A stretch of 63,808 nucleotides of DNA from an uncultured Oscillospiraceae bacterium (GCA_934630495.1 CAKTVW010000008.1:1-63808); one strand, 5' to 3'. Positions 8,857 through 17,356 are shown, numbered from the stretch's first letter. The notes: generated by a model not told the origin, from the sequence alone. Translations and numbers: made by a program.

Positions 8857-8886
8857 CTGAGGAGTCGGCCTGTGCCGACTCCTCAG
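8857..8886 (-). terminator. Terminator-like hairpin after the lipoprotein gene, duplicated on the other side of the repeat
   Basis: A 13-bp perfect stem with a 4-base loop (CTGAGGAGTCGGC/GCCGACTCCTCAG) lies just after the stop of the minus-strand lipoprotein gene. It has no clear T-run. A near-identical imperfect copy lies at 8659-8688, so the 127-bp repeat is bracketed by two versions of this hairpin. Confidence 0.55.
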
Positions 8887-8888
8887 AT

Positions 8889-10073
8889 TTAACCGTAAAT
8901 GCTTCCGCTGACGCCCAGCTCTGCGGCGACGGTATCGGGCTGCGCTTCCGTGTACCATTCGGGGTAGAGAAGCTTTCCGAGACAAATCCGGTAATAAAGC
9001 TGCTGTGCATCCGTCCCGTAAACAGCCGCGCTCGGCACGACAAGGACCCGATATCCGGGGAAACGGGCCGACATCGAGCCGTAGACGGCCGATGCATTTG
9101 CAAAGTCGCCGACGATCTTGACGATAACGTCGGGATTCTTCTCGAGGACCCATTCGTCCGTTACGTTCATGTCTTCCCGGTTCTGCGCGACGCTGTAAGA
9201 CCCGATCGCCGAGACGAGGGAGCAATAGCCCGCCGTAACGCCGTCCGCGTCATACTCGATATAGACGGATTTCTGCTGGCAGGAATAGACCTGCTGGGTG
9301 GTGTTCTCCAAAAAGAACGTCCAATAGTCAAACGGGTCGTATTCCCAGCGGGCGTAGAGCGTCTGCGTGTCCGTTTCGGTAAAAAGATCGGTGGGCAGGA
9401 CGGCACTGCCGCTCTCCGCATCGGTGAACCAGCCGGAAAAGTCGTAGCCGCGCCGCGTCGGAACGGGAAGCTCTCCGTAGGCATCTCCCGTGTAGACGAG
9501 ACGCTGTGCTTCCTCGGAAGCCAAGCGCCCGCCGTTCGGGTCAAAAATTACCGCATAGCCCGCCCGCGCCGACCAGTGGGCGTAAAGCGTGTGGTCGCCG
9601 CTTGCGGTGACGACGCTTGCGTCATCGATCCGTCTGCCGCCGTTTCGGCTGTCGTACCAGCCGGTAAAGGTGAAGCCGCTCCGTTCGGCGATCGGCAGAC
9701 TTCCGTAGACGCCGCCGGCCGATACGGTAAGCTGTTTCTGTGGGCAGCTTCCCTTGTTGGCATCGAGCGTCACGGTAAGCGTCGCCGGCTCCGGCGGCTC
9801 GGTCGGCTCAACGCTCGGAGCCGGTATCCGGCCGCCGTCCGCAGCGGGCGCCGTATCCTCCGAGGCGGGCGCTTCGGTCACAAATGTCTGTTCCGACGGT
9901 TCCGTTGAAGCCTCGGTCGGCTCCGACGGTTCGGTCGGCTGCTCGGTCACGGCGACCTCCTGCCGATAGGTCTCATAGACGACCTGCTGCGCATCCGGCA
10001 TGATCCGTCGGCGGCAGGCCGTCAGCGACAGCAGCAGAAAAAGCAGACTGAACAGAAGAACAACTCGTTTCAT
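8889..10073 (-). CDS. Lipoprotein with two InlB-type B repeats and a binding-protein-like C-terminus
   Basis: A 394-aa protein. The lipoprotein signal peptide ends in the lipobox LTAC with Cys20. Residues about 30-95 are a Thr/Pro/Glu/Ser-rich linker. Two Listeria-Bacteroides (Flg_new/InlB B) repeats follow, at about 98-165 and 168-240, each with the F-x-GW...LYA-x-W signature. Residues about 245-394 resemble the C-terminal lobe of TroA/BtuF-like ABC binding proteins (NPDVIVKIV, GKLLYPEWYTEAQPD). The start is ATG at 10073 with AAGGAG upstream; a longer in-frame reading lacks a ribosome site. The ligand is unknown. No permease or ATPase partner is adjacent. Confidence 0.78.
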   Translation of the reverse strand: MKRVVLLFSLLFLLLSLTACRRRIMPDAQQVVYETYRQEVAVTEQPTEPSEPTEASTEPSEQTFVTEAPASEDTAPAADGGRIPAPSVEPTEPPEPATLTVTLDANKGSCPQKQLTVSAGGVYGSLPIAERSGFTFTGWYDSRNGGRRIDDASVVTASGDHTLYAHWSARAGYAVIFDPNGGRLASEEAQRLVYTGDAYGELPVPTRRGYDFSGWFTDAESGSAVLPTDLFTETDTQTLYARWEYDPFDYWTFFLENTTQQVYSCQQKSVYIEYDADGVTAGYCSLVSAIGSYSVAQNREDMNVTDEWVLEKNPDVIVKIVGDFANASAVYGSMSARFPGYRVLVVPSAAVYGTDAQQLYYRICLGKLLYPEWYTEAQPDTVAAELGVSGSIYG

Positions 10074-10087
10074 GGTAACACTCCTTG

Positions 10088-11221
10088 CTACAGGCAGAGA
10101 CGGTAACGGATGCGCAGACGCTCCCGCCTCGTGGCGCTCTGCCAAACGCGCTGCTCGACCTGCGAAAGATACTGTGCCATCTGTAGGCGCTGCTCGTCAC
10201 TCAGTGGGTGTTCGCTGTAGGCGGCCAGCAGCCAGAGCGCGTCGATCTCCTCCGGCACAGGCGCAGGCTTCAGACGCAGCCAGCGGCGGCTGTGCAGATA
10301 CATGGCGCGGATCGCGGCTGCGGGGTCGGCGTCGTCGATCCCGGCGCGGTTTCGTTCGCGCTTTTTTCGTGCGCGGTCACGCACTGCGGCGGGAACGAAC
10401 AGAAGAAGCAGCGTCAGCAAAAGCAGCGCGATAAATAACACGTTCACGGACGAGGCGTCCGATGCCGTCTGTTCGGGCGGCGTTTCCCGCTCCGGTTGGG
10501 GAGGCATCTGCTCCTGCGGAATTTCGACCCGCTCCGGCGTGCGCTCATAGAAGATGCTTTGCAGCGCAAGGCGGTCGCGCGCCTGTTCGTCCCAGCCGGA
10601 AATGCGGACGCTCGGCTCGGGTGCGGCGGTAAAGACGACCAAGGCGGCAAGTCCGATCAGGACCGCCGTCAGCGGTGCGTAAAACAGGAGCCGCTCCTGC
10701 GGCAGCACGGAAAGAACGGCGGTGAACAGCAGAAGCAGAAGCCACCCTGCCGGTGCGGTCACGCCGAAATACGCCTGTGCGGCAAGAAACACGCCCGCCA
10801 GCGCAAGACCGCCGTGAAGGCAGAAGATCAGCGCGGTGACGGCGGAAAGAAACGTGATCCCCTCGCGCAGTGCGGCAGTGCTCTGCGGGACGGAGAAATG
10901 GTTGTATTCATAGGACTGCCGTTCCTCGCTGAGCGTAAAAAGCCGGTCGGCAAGCAGCTTCAGGCCGTGCAGGATCTCGGAGAAACGCAGAGCCAGAAAG
11001 CCCGCAAGCAGCACGGCGGCGGCAAGCAGCCACCGGTATTTTGCCCGTTTCGGGAGAAAAGCAAACAGCGTCAGCGGCAGCAGACCCAAAAAAGCGAAGG
11101 GCGAAAAGAGGTCGAGCAGGCCCGACACGGCGCACCAAAGCGCACAGAAAAGCAAAACGGGGCGAAGCCTTACGGACACGGGCACGCGCCGCGGCTCCGA
11201 AAATTGCAGCTCCATCGTCAT
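10088..11221 (-). CDS. Multi-pass membrane protein of the MoxR/DUF58 operon
   Basis: A 377-aa protein with about six transmembrane helices in residues 20-205. An extracytoplasmic segment rich in Pro/Glu/Gln follows, then another helix near residue 275 (VLFIALLLLTLLLLFVPAAV) and a basic cytoplasmic tail. The tail (AAIRAMYLHSRRWLRL, IDALWLLAAYSEHPLSDEQ) resembles the C-terminal region of membrane transglutaminase-like proteins in such operons. No transglutaminase Cys-His-Asp domain is visible. ATG at 11221 overlaps the DUF58 stop by four bases. An alternative reading extending upstream in this frame lies entirely over the DUF58 gene and is a shadow. Confidence 0.72.
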   Translation of the reverse strand: MTMELQFSEPRRVPVSVRLRPVLLFCALWCAVSGLLDLFSPFAFLGLLPLTLFAFLPKRAKYRWLLAAAVLLAGFLALRFSEILHGLKLLADRLFTLSEERQSYEYNHFSVPQSTAALREGITFLSAVTALIFCLHGGLALAGVFLAAQAYFGVTAPAGWLLLLLFTAVLSVLPQERLLFYAPLTAVLIGLAALVVFTAAPEPSVRISGWDEQARDRLALQSIFYERTPERVEIPQEQMPPQPERETPPEQTASDASSVNVLFIALLLLTLLLLFVPAAVRDRARKKRERNRAGIDDADPAAAIRAMYLHSRRWLRLKPAPVPEEIDALWLLAAYSEHPLSDEQRLQMAQYLSQVEQRVWQSATRRERLRIRYRLCL

Positions 11222-12354
11222 ACCTCCATTCGGCAGAGCGTCCGGGCGTAATCGACGCTGTCGAAGCGGATAAGCTGGGTGCCGTCCGGCTGAAGGCCCA
11301 CGGCGGCAGCCTCTCCGCACAGAAGAACACTTACGCGGTTGCCGCAGTGCAGCTCCCGCACGTCCGCAGGAAGCTGTGCCGCGACCACCGCCACATGGGC
11401 AAAGCCGCCGTGCGGCTCTGCCTGCGTAAACGCGCGCACGACGGAGCCGCCCTCGTCGGGCGTCAGCCGAAGCAGTGCACGGAGCATTTCGTCGAAATCC
11501 GCCTGCGCGGCGACGGCCTGCATGTGAAGACCGTCCGCCGTCATCCACGCGGCCTGATGTGCAAGGCCGGAGGAAAGGAGCGCGTCGGAGAGCGAGGCAA
11601 AGACCTCGGTGATCGCGTGCTGTACCTGCGGGTCGACGCTTCCCGTCGGCTCGAAGAGCAGCAGAATCTCGTTTACGACGGGCAGACCGAAATCGCGCAC
11701 CATAAGGCGGTCGAGCTTTTCCGAGAGCTTCCAGTGGATCCTGCGCGTGGCGTCTCCGGGAACGTATTCGCGGATGGCGAAGGTCTCGCCGGGGTCGCTG
11801 CCGGGGCGCTCGTTGGAATAGACCTCGCTGTCCGGAAGTGCCGACGCGGTATCGGCAAGCGTGATCTCCGGGCGAAACAGCGCGGGCAGAACGGTGTACT
11901 CCGTCTCGGCATTGCAGGGCCGTTCGCGCCGCGCAAGGCCGAAAAGATCGAAGACCGTCACTCCCGCGACGCGCAGACGGACCGTGCCGCAGTGCGGGCA
12001 GGCGAGTCGGAATTTCTCCTCGCGCCGCTCCTTCGGAAGCAGATCGACGCGGATGCTCTGCGTGCTCGTTTCGCCCGTGCGCAGATCGCGGCACTCCAGC
12101 GCAAGCCGCGCGGACGGCAGCGGGAGAAATCCGTTGTTTTTCAGACGAACGACGCCCGAAACGTGCTGCCCGCGCGCATCTGCCCCGGTGACATCAAGCT
12201 CGGCGGAGACGGAGCAGAGCAGCGTCAGAAGACCCGCGAGCGGCAGAAGCACGACCGCGGCAAGCAGTGTCAGCGTGGCGGCATTGTTTTCAAAAAAATA
12301 CAGAAGTGCGGTCAGCACGACGGCCGCCGCCCAGAAAGCTCTGCGCTTATGCAT
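11218..12354 (-). CDS. DUF58 domain protein
   Basis: A 378-aa protein with two N-terminal membrane helices (about residues 7-23 and 26-48). A beta-rich domain follows, then the DUF58 core with its signature YVPGDATRRIHWKLSEKLDRLMVRDF (split by position: about residues 190-215). DUF58 proteins have a von-Willebrand-A-like fold and work with MoxR ATPases, possibly as chaperones for metal or protein-complex assembly. The start overlaps the moxR stop (TAATG). Confidence 0.9.
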   Translation of the reverse strand: MHKRRAFWAAAVVLTALLYFFENNAATLTLLAAVVLLPLAGLLTLLCSVSAELDVTGADARGQHVSGVVRLKNNGFLPLPSARLALECRDLRTGETSTQSIRVDLLPKERREEKFRLACPHCGTVRLRVAGVTVFDLFGLARRERPCNAETEYTVLPALFRPEITLADTASALPDSEVYSNERPGSDPGETFAIREYVPGDATRRIHWKLSEKLDRLMVRDFGLPVVNEILLLFEPTGSVDPQVQHAITEVFASLSDALLSSGLAHQAAWMTADGLHMQAVAAQADFDEMLRALLRLTPDEGGSVVRAFTQAEPHGGFAHVAVVAAQLPADVRELHCGNRVSVLLCGEAAAVGLQPDGTQLIRFDSVDYARTLCRMEV

Positions 12355-13292
12355 TATACTGTCTCGTACGGCTCGGCTGTTTCGCGCAGAAGCCGCTCCG
12401 TCGCCTCGCGCGCGGTCAGACGGGAGGCCCGCGCACGCTGGCTCAAAAGAATGCGGTGCGCGCAGACGTCGGAGAACACCTCGCGCACGTCCGCCGGGAT
12501 CACAAAGTCCCGCCCGCGCACATAAGCGCAGGCGCGGGCCATTTTGCTGACGGCGATCGCGCCGCGCGGACTGATGCCCAGCTCAAAATCGGGATGCTCG
12601 CGGGAAGCAACGGCAAGACGGGTGATATATGCCAAAATTTCGTCCTTCATCGTCACGGCGGCGGCCTCCGACTGCTTGCGGAGGATTTCCTCCACGGTTG
12701 CGATCTGCTTTACGGCATCGAGCGGGTTCCTCGTCTGCCTGTCGCGCAGGATCGCCATCTGGCTGTCAAAATCGGGATAGCCGACGGTCAGGCGCACCAG
12801 AAAACGGTCGAGCTGTGCATGAGGAAGAAGCTGTGTCCCCGCCGCGCCGACATGGTTTTCCGTTGCAATGACCAGAAACGGCGCGGGTAGAGGATAGACC
12901 TTTCCGTCTACGGTCACCTGACGCTCCTCCATTGCCTCCAGAAGCGCCGACTGCGTCTTGCTGGAGGTACGGTTGATCTCGTCGGCAAGCAGCAGATTCG
13001 TGCTGTTGACGACACCGGGAACATAGCGGAAAGACCCGCTTTCTCTGTCGTACATGGAAAAGCCGACAATATCCGACGGCAGCACGTCGGGCGTAAACTG
13101 AACGCGGTGGTATTGCAGACCGAGGACCTTGCCGAGCGCGACGGCAAGCGTGGTCTTTCCGACGCCCGGCACATCGTCCAGCAGAATGTGCCCGTCCGCA
13201 AGGACTGCCATGAGCACCTTTTCTAAGACCTCCTGCTTGCCGAGGATCACGCGCCGAAGCTGCTCAAGAATATCTGCGAGCTGATTTTGCAT
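12354..13292 (-). CDS. MoxR family AAA+ ATPase
   Basis: A 312-aa AAA+ ATPase. Walker A is DVPGVGKTTLA (about residues 38-48), Walker B is LLADEINRTSSKTQ, and sensor 1 is ATENHVG; the C-terminal lid includes GISPRGA. It is the first gene of a three-gene minus-strand operon with DUF58 and a membrane protein, the standard MoxR organisation. The ribosome site AAGGTG lies 7 bases upstream. The role in this organism cannot be fixed from sequence; related systems mature or activate partner complexes. Confidence 0.93.
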   Translation of the reverse strand: MQNQLADILEQLRRVILGKQEVLEKVLMAVLADGHILLDDVPGVGKTTLAVALGKVLGLQYHRVQFTPDVLPSDIVGFSMYDRESGSFRYVPGVVNSTNLLLADEINRTSSKTQSALLEAMEERQVTVDGKVYPLPAPFLVIATENHVGAAGTQLLPHAQLDRFLVRLTVGYPDFDSQMAILRDRQTRNPLDAVKQIATVEEILRKQSEAAAVTMKDEILAYITRLAVASREHPDFELGISPRGAIAVSKMARACAYVRGRDFVIPADVREVFSDVCAHRILLSQRARASRLTAREATERLLRETAEPYETV

Positions 13293-13330
13293 TTACTTTC
13301 ACCTTTTTCATCACGGTTTTCTGTGTTTTC

Positions 13331-13379
13331 TGTATAGTGTACTGGATTTTTAGGGCAACAACAACCCCCGCAGGGGGTT
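13331..13379 (-). promoter_or_regulatory. Promoter of the MoxR operon with C5-N3-G5 palindrome
   Basis: Minus strand: AACCCCC-TGC-GGGGGTT (13379-13363), four bases, then -35 TTGCCC (13358-13353), a 16-bp spacer and -10 TATACA (13336-13331). The palindrome is placed as at the SLH gene and as at the divergent ECF promoter. Confidence 0.5.
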
Positions 13380-13404
13380 CTTTCCGACATTTTTTCGCGG
13401 ATAA

Positions 13405-13446
13405 CCCCCATGGGGGCTTGCGGCGGCGCGCTCCGAGGGGTAAAAT
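13405..13446 (+). promoter_or_regulatory. Promoter of the ECF/methyltransferase operon with C5-AT-G5 palindrome
   Basis: CCCCCATGGGGG (13405-13416) is followed by one base, -35 TTGCGG (13418-13423), a 17-bp spacer and -10 TAAAAT (13441-13446). The block from the palindrome through CTTGCG is nearly identical to that in front of the SLH gene. Confidence 0.6.
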
Positions 13447-13471
13447 AAATCGAATCTCTCGGAGGTGGCTT

Positions 13472-14047
13472 ATGAAAGAAATGTCATCTGTCAAACGTGC
13501 CTGTATCTGCGCGGCCTGCATCGCCCTGTGCTATGTACTCCCGATGGTGTTCCATACCTTCGGCGCGGGCGAAGTGCTGCTGCCGATGCATATTCCCGTC
13601 CTGCTGTGCGGCCTGCTCTGCGGGTGGAGCTACGGCGCTTTCTGCGGCGTCGCGGGGCCGGTCCTGTCGTGTGTGCTTTCCGGAATGCCTTCTGCGGCGG
13701 GACTGGTGTCCATGGCTCCGGAGCTTTGCGTCTACGGCCTTGCAAGCGGACTTCTTCTGCGCTTTGTTCATACGAAAAGCACCTACGCCGACCTCTATAT
13801 CGCGCTGGTGTGCGCGATGCTGCTCGGCCGCGTCGTCGGCGGTGCGGCCAAGGTCCTGTTCTATTTGAGCGGGCTGTCCGGTATGTCGACGCTTTCCTTC
13901 CCGCTGCTGGCAAGCGGCTATTTTGTTCAGGGACTGCCCGGTATTGCCATTCAGCTTCTGATCCTGCCGACGCTGGTCTTCACGCTGATGAAGGCGCGGC
14001 TGATCCCGGAGCGGTATCCCCGAAAGAGACGAGGTGAGACAGCATGA
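13472..14047 (+). CDS. ECF-type transporter S-component-like membrane protein
   Basis: A 191-aa hydrophobic protein with about five or six helices. The segment PMHIPVLLCGLLCGWSYG (about residues 35-52), followed by GPVLS, is typical of the vitamin/ECF S-component superfamily. These proteins bind a small substrate and dock on a shared EcfA-EcfT energising module. No EcfA or EcfT gene lies in the window, so a genome-wide shared module is presumed. The start ATG at 13472 follows GGAGGTG by 4 bases. It is coupled to the downstream methyltransferase by an ATGA overlap. The substrate is unknown. Confidence 0.8.
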   Translation: MKEMSSVKRACICAACIALCYVLPMVFHTFGAGEVLLPMHIPVLLCGLLCGWSYGAFCGVAGPVLSCVLSGMPSAAGLVSMAPELCVYGLASGLLLRFVHTKSTYADLYIALVCAMLLGRVVGGAAKVLFYLSGLSGMSTLSFPLLASGYFVQGLPGIAIQLLILPTLVFTLMKARLIPERYPRKRRGETA

Positions 14048-14634
14048 TGGAGCAACAGGAGATCATTCGCTTTTTTGACCGCTGCGCTCCCACGTGGGAC
14101 GCGGAGATGGTGCGCAACGAACCGGTGATCGCCGCCATTTTGGATAATGCGGGGATCGTCTGCGGGATCGATGTGCTCGATGTGGCCTGCGGTACGGGCG
14201 TGCTGTTTCCGGATTATCTGGCGCGCGGCGTCGCTTCGCTGACGGCGATCGATATTGCGCCCGAAATGGTGCGGCTCGCGCAGGAAAAATTCCCGCAGGT
14301 CAAGGTGCTGTGCGGCGATGTCGAGACGACGGAATTTGAACGGAAATTCGACGCTGTTGTGATCTATAATGCCTTTCCGCATTTCCCGGAGCCTGCGCGG
14401 CTGATCGGGCGCCTTGCCGAATGGGTCAAGCCGGGCGGTCGGCTGACGGTCGCGCACGGAATGAGCCGGGACAAGCTGGCGCGGCATCATTCTGGCAGCG
14501 CAAGCCGTGTGTCGATCGATCTGCCGGAGGCACGCGAGCTGGCGGATATTTTTGCGCCGTGGTTCGACGTGGATGTGACGATCTCCAACGACGAGATGTA
14601 TCAGGTCTGCGGCAAGCGCCGGGACGACCGATAA
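14044..14634 (+). CDS. Class I SAM-dependent methyltransferase
   Basis: A 196-aa protein with a Rossmann methyltransferase fold: motif I VLDVACGTGVLF, acidic loop TAIDIAPEMV, motif II GDVETTEF, and the post-motif KPGGRLTVAHG. The N-terminal FDRCAPTWDAEM fits the UbiE/SmtA-like group. It is translationally coupled to the ECF S-component, so it may act on the imported compound. The substrate cannot be deduced. Confidence 0.88.
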   Translation: MMEQQEIIRFFDRCAPTWDAEMVRNEPVIAAILDNAGIVCGIDVLDVACGTGVLFPDYLARGVASLTAIDIAPEMVRLAQEKFPQVKVLCGDVETTEFERKFDAVVIYNAFPHFPEPARLIGRLAEWVKPGGRLTVAHGMSRDKLARHHSGSASRVSIDLPEARELADIFAPWFDVDVTISNDEMYQVCGKRRDDR

Positions 14635-14698
14635 ATTTTCCAAGCCCGCGCGGCAGGCCTGTCAGACTATCAAAAAAGTCCGTAATCGTCAAAATCGG

Positions 14699-14867
14699 TT
14701 AAGGCAACACCGCATAATTGCACCTTCCGCCTTCGCCGGATATTTTTCGCCGATCCAGCGGTTTGAAAAGTTTGAAATACACAGAGTATTCCTGCGCTTT
14801 TCAAACCTTGGCCCGACAAAAAATCTCTCGCCGAATGCTCTCGCTGAATTATGCGGTGCTGCCTTAA
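14699..14867. mobile_element. 169-bp MITE with 21-bp terminal inverted repeats
   Basis: The left end 14699-14719 and right end 14847-14867 match as inverted repeats at 20 of 21 positions (TTAAGGCA.CACCGCATAATT). An internal perfect 11-bp inverted repeat (14760-14770 with 14797-14807) makes a second hairpin. It has no coding capacity and lies directly after the methyltransferase gene. Mobilisation would need a transposase encoded elsewhere. Confidence 0.8.
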
Positions 14868-14940
14868 CTTTTTTATAGATTTTCAGTCTCTACATTTTAA
14901 TTTAAAAAACAAAATATTTCAAATTTTATAATGCAAAAAA

Positions 14941-15120
14941 TGCTTGCTTTGCAAGGATTTTGACTTACTGCACAACTCGCGCTCTACCGTACCTATGTAC
15001 GCCGACGGGCGCGAGTTGCTTGTCTTCCGAACTTTTTTGCAGTCTGCCGGCGTGTCGAAAAGTCCTTTTCGACACGCTGTATGCCGCGCAGACGGATGCT
15101 CTGCGCGGCATGGCTTTTTT
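14941..15120 (+). ncRNA. Hairpin-rich intergenic segment ending in a strong terminator (possible small RNA)
   Basis: It contains, in order, a CAACTCGCGC/GCGCGAGTTG stem (about 14982-15017), a near-perfect palindrome with 12-bp arms and a 2-base centre at 15051-15076, and a 12-bp stem at 15081-15111 followed by six T. A possible -35 TTGACT lies at 14960, but the -10 is poor. It follows an AT-rich stretch (about 14868-14960). No ORF here has a ribosome site. Function unknown; it may be a small RNA or stacked repeats. Confidence 0.35.
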
Positions 15121-15224
15121 CGGCCTCACGGCGGCTCCGAGAGGCATGACGGCCTCGGCGCTTCGCGCTGACGGCTGCAATGCGGCGGCGATAGAAAAAA
15201 GAAAGACCGAAGGGGAAAAAAGTG

Positions 15225-15253
15225 TAGCAAAGAAGGTAAGAATCTGGTATAAT
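15225..15253 (+). promoter_or_regulatory. Extended -10 promoter upstream of gdpP
   Basis: TGGTATAAT (15245-15253) is a good extended -10 element. The -35 region (TAGCAA, 15225-15230) is weak. The 5' untranslated region to gdpP would be about 100 bases. Confidence 0.5.
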
Positions 15254-15358
15254 ATTTCAACAATAACACGGATATCGACCTGCCGGACGGGACCGCCCGG
15301 CAGAGGAGCCGCTTTCGGCGGCCGGACCGACCTTTAGAAAAAGGGGAGCGTGCTTATC

Positions 15359-17335
15359 ATGAACAAAAAGCTGCACAGGCTGCTGCAGCCGAGTATGCTG
15401 GGATATTTTATCATCATGGCGCTGTTCAGCGTTCCGCTGATCGTCCTGCGGCACTATGTGCTTGCCGGGATCGAGTGCGGCGTAACGCTGCTGACGGTGC
15501 TCTACTGCCAGTGGAGCAATGTCCGCCGCCGCCGCGCGCTGACCGAGTTCGTGCAGACGAACAACGAGGTGCTGCGCCGTGCAGCGGGCGGCGAGGTGCC
15601 GTTCCCCGTGGCGCTTATCCGCCTGAACGACGACGAGCTGCTTTGGTACAACAAGGCGTTCGGCGAAATGACCGATATCCGCAATACGCTGTCGAATCAG
15701 CAGATCGGGGACGTACTGCCCGGCTTTTCGACCGATTGGCTTGCGACGGGCAAGACCGAGTATACCGAGGAGCTTCGCTATGAGGGACGCAGATACCGCG
15801 TCACCGGTACAATTTTGCCGGACGCCGACGGAAAATCCGGCGTGACGCTCGGAATGATCTACTTGCAGGACCTGACCAATCTTTTGCAGGTCCGCGACGA
15901 ATATATCCGCTCCAGACCGATGGTCGCGATCATTTTGGTCGACAATTACGACGAGCTGACCAACAATCTTCCCGACGCGGCGATCTCCAGCCTGAACGCG
16001 GAGATCAACACGCGCATCAGCGACTGGGCCGAGCAATATGACGGTCTGCTGCGCAAGCTGGAGCGCAACCGCTTCCTGCTGCTGGTGGAGGCCAGAGACC
16101 TTGCTCCCATGGCGGAGGGGAAGTTCCAGCTTTTGGAATCCATCCGTACCGTCAGCAATCCCGCGGGCATTGACGCGACCGTTTCCATCGGCATCGGCAG
16201 AGACGGTGTGGATTTCCGTGAGGATTACGACTTTGCCGCGCTTGCCATTGAAATGGCGCTTTCGCGCGGCGGCGATCAGGCCGTTATCAAGGACCGTTAT
16301 GACTTCACCTTCTTCGGTGGCCGCAACAAGCAGGCCGAGCGGCGCACCAAGGTCAAGTCGCGCGTGATGGCGTCGTCGCTCTCCGAGCTGATCGGCCAGT
16401 CCGACCGAATTTTCGTGATGGGGCATAAGATGGCCGACCTCGACGCCTTGGGCGCGGCGGCGGGCGTCTGCTGCCTGTGCCGCAAGAAGGGCAAGCGCGT
16501 CAATATCGTGATCGACCCCGAGGCCAATGTCGCGGGCGCACTGCTGAAGCTGCTTTCGGCACTTCCGGAATACGCGGGCTGCTTTATTTCGGGGCAGGAC
16601 GCGCTGCTTGAGGCCAATTCCAGAAGCCTTTTGATCGTTGTGGATACCAACCGGCCCGAGCAGGTCGAGTGCAAGCCGCTGCTCGAGTCCATTCGCCGCG
16701 TGGTCGTGATCGACCATCACCGCCGTGCCGCCGATTATATCGAGCAGCCGGTGCTGAATCTGCACGAGCCGTTTGCGTCCTCCGCCGCAGAGCTGGTGAC
16801 GGAGCTGCTGCAATACTCCGTGGAGGCTTCCGATATCTCCGCTTCCGAGGCGACGGCGCTGCTTGCCGGTATTGCGCTGGACACCAAGAATTTCAGCATC
16901 CGTACCTCCAGCCGCACCTTTGAGGCGGCGGCCTTCCTGCGCAGGATCGGCGCGGATACCGTTTCGGTCAAAAAGCTGTTCAAGAACGATCTTCCCTCTA
17001 CGGTGGAGCGCTATAAGATCATTCAAAAGGCCGAGGTCTACCGCGGAACGATCGCCGTCGCCGCGCTGGATTACACGGCCAGCCGCACGATCGCCGCGCA
17101 GGCGGCCGACGAGCTGCTGAATATCTCGGGGATCGAGACGTCGTTCGTGCTCTATCCGCAGGATACGCAGGTCATCATCTCCGCCCGCTCCATCGGCGAC
17201 GCCAATGTGCAGGTGATCTTGGAGCCGCTCGGCGGCGGCGGCAACGCGGCCACTGCGGGCGCGCAGGTCAAGGGCCGCACGGTCGCGGAGGTCAGAGACG
17301 AGCTGATCCGCTCGATCGACAAATTCTTTGAGTAA
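15359..17335 (+). CDS. gdpP: Cyclic-di-AMP phosphodiesterase (GdpP/DHH family)
   Basis: A 658-aa membrane enzyme that hydrolyses c-di-AMP. Two transmembrane helices lie within residues about 10-55. A PAS-like domain follows (about 70-170), then a degenerate GGDEF domain (about 175-305). The DHH phosphoesterase domain has GHKMADLDALGA and VVVIDHHRR, and the DHHA1 domain has the nucleotide-binding GGGGNAATAGAQ. The start ATG at 15359 has AAGGGGAG 10 bases upstream; an in-frame GTG at 15350 is too close to that site. It is the first gene of the gdpP-rplI-dnaB cluster common in Firmicutes. Confidence 0.95.
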   Translation: MNKKLHRLLQPSMLGYFIIMALFSVPLIVLRHYVLAGIECGVTLLTVLYCQWSNVRRRRALTEFVQTNNEVLRRAAGGEVPFPVALIRLNDDELLWYNKAFGEMTDIRNTLSNQQIGDVLPGFSTDWLATGKTEYTEELRYEGRRYRVTGTILPDADGKSGVTLGMIYLQDLTNLLQVRDEYIRSRPMVAIILVDNYDELTNNLPDAAISSLNAEINTRISDWAEQYDGLLRKLERNRFLLLVEARDLAPMAEGKFQLLESIRTVSNPAGIDATVSIGIGRDGVDFREDYDFAALAIEMALSRGGDQAVIKDRYDFTFFGGRNKQAERRTKVKSRVMASSLSELIGQSDRIFVMGHKMADLDALGAAAGVCCLCRKKGKRVNIVIDPEANVAGALLKLLSALPEYAGCFISGQDALLEANSRSLLIVVDTNRPEQVECKPLLESIRRVVVIDHHRRAADYIEQPVLNLHEPFASSAAELVTELLQYSVEASDISASEATALLAGIALDTKNFSIRTSSRTFEAAAFLRRIGADTVSVKKLFKNDLPSTVERYKIIQKAEVYRGTIAVAALDYTASRTIAAQAADELLNISGIETSFVLYPQDTQVIISARSIGDANVQVILEPLGGGGNAATAGAQVKGRTVAEVRDELIRSIDKFFE

Positions 17336-17356
17336 ATAATCTGAGGAGGTCTTACC

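Noticed and set aside
10088..12094. 668-codon reading extending the operon membrane protein upstream
   Set aside because: The first 290 codons lie over the DUF58 gene in another frame and are Arg/Ala-rich shadow sequence; ATG at 11221 has the expected ATGA coupling.
14960..15337. 125-codon ORF before gdpP
   Set aside because: It runs through two hairpins and the gdpP promoter, has no ribosome site and no recognisable sequence.
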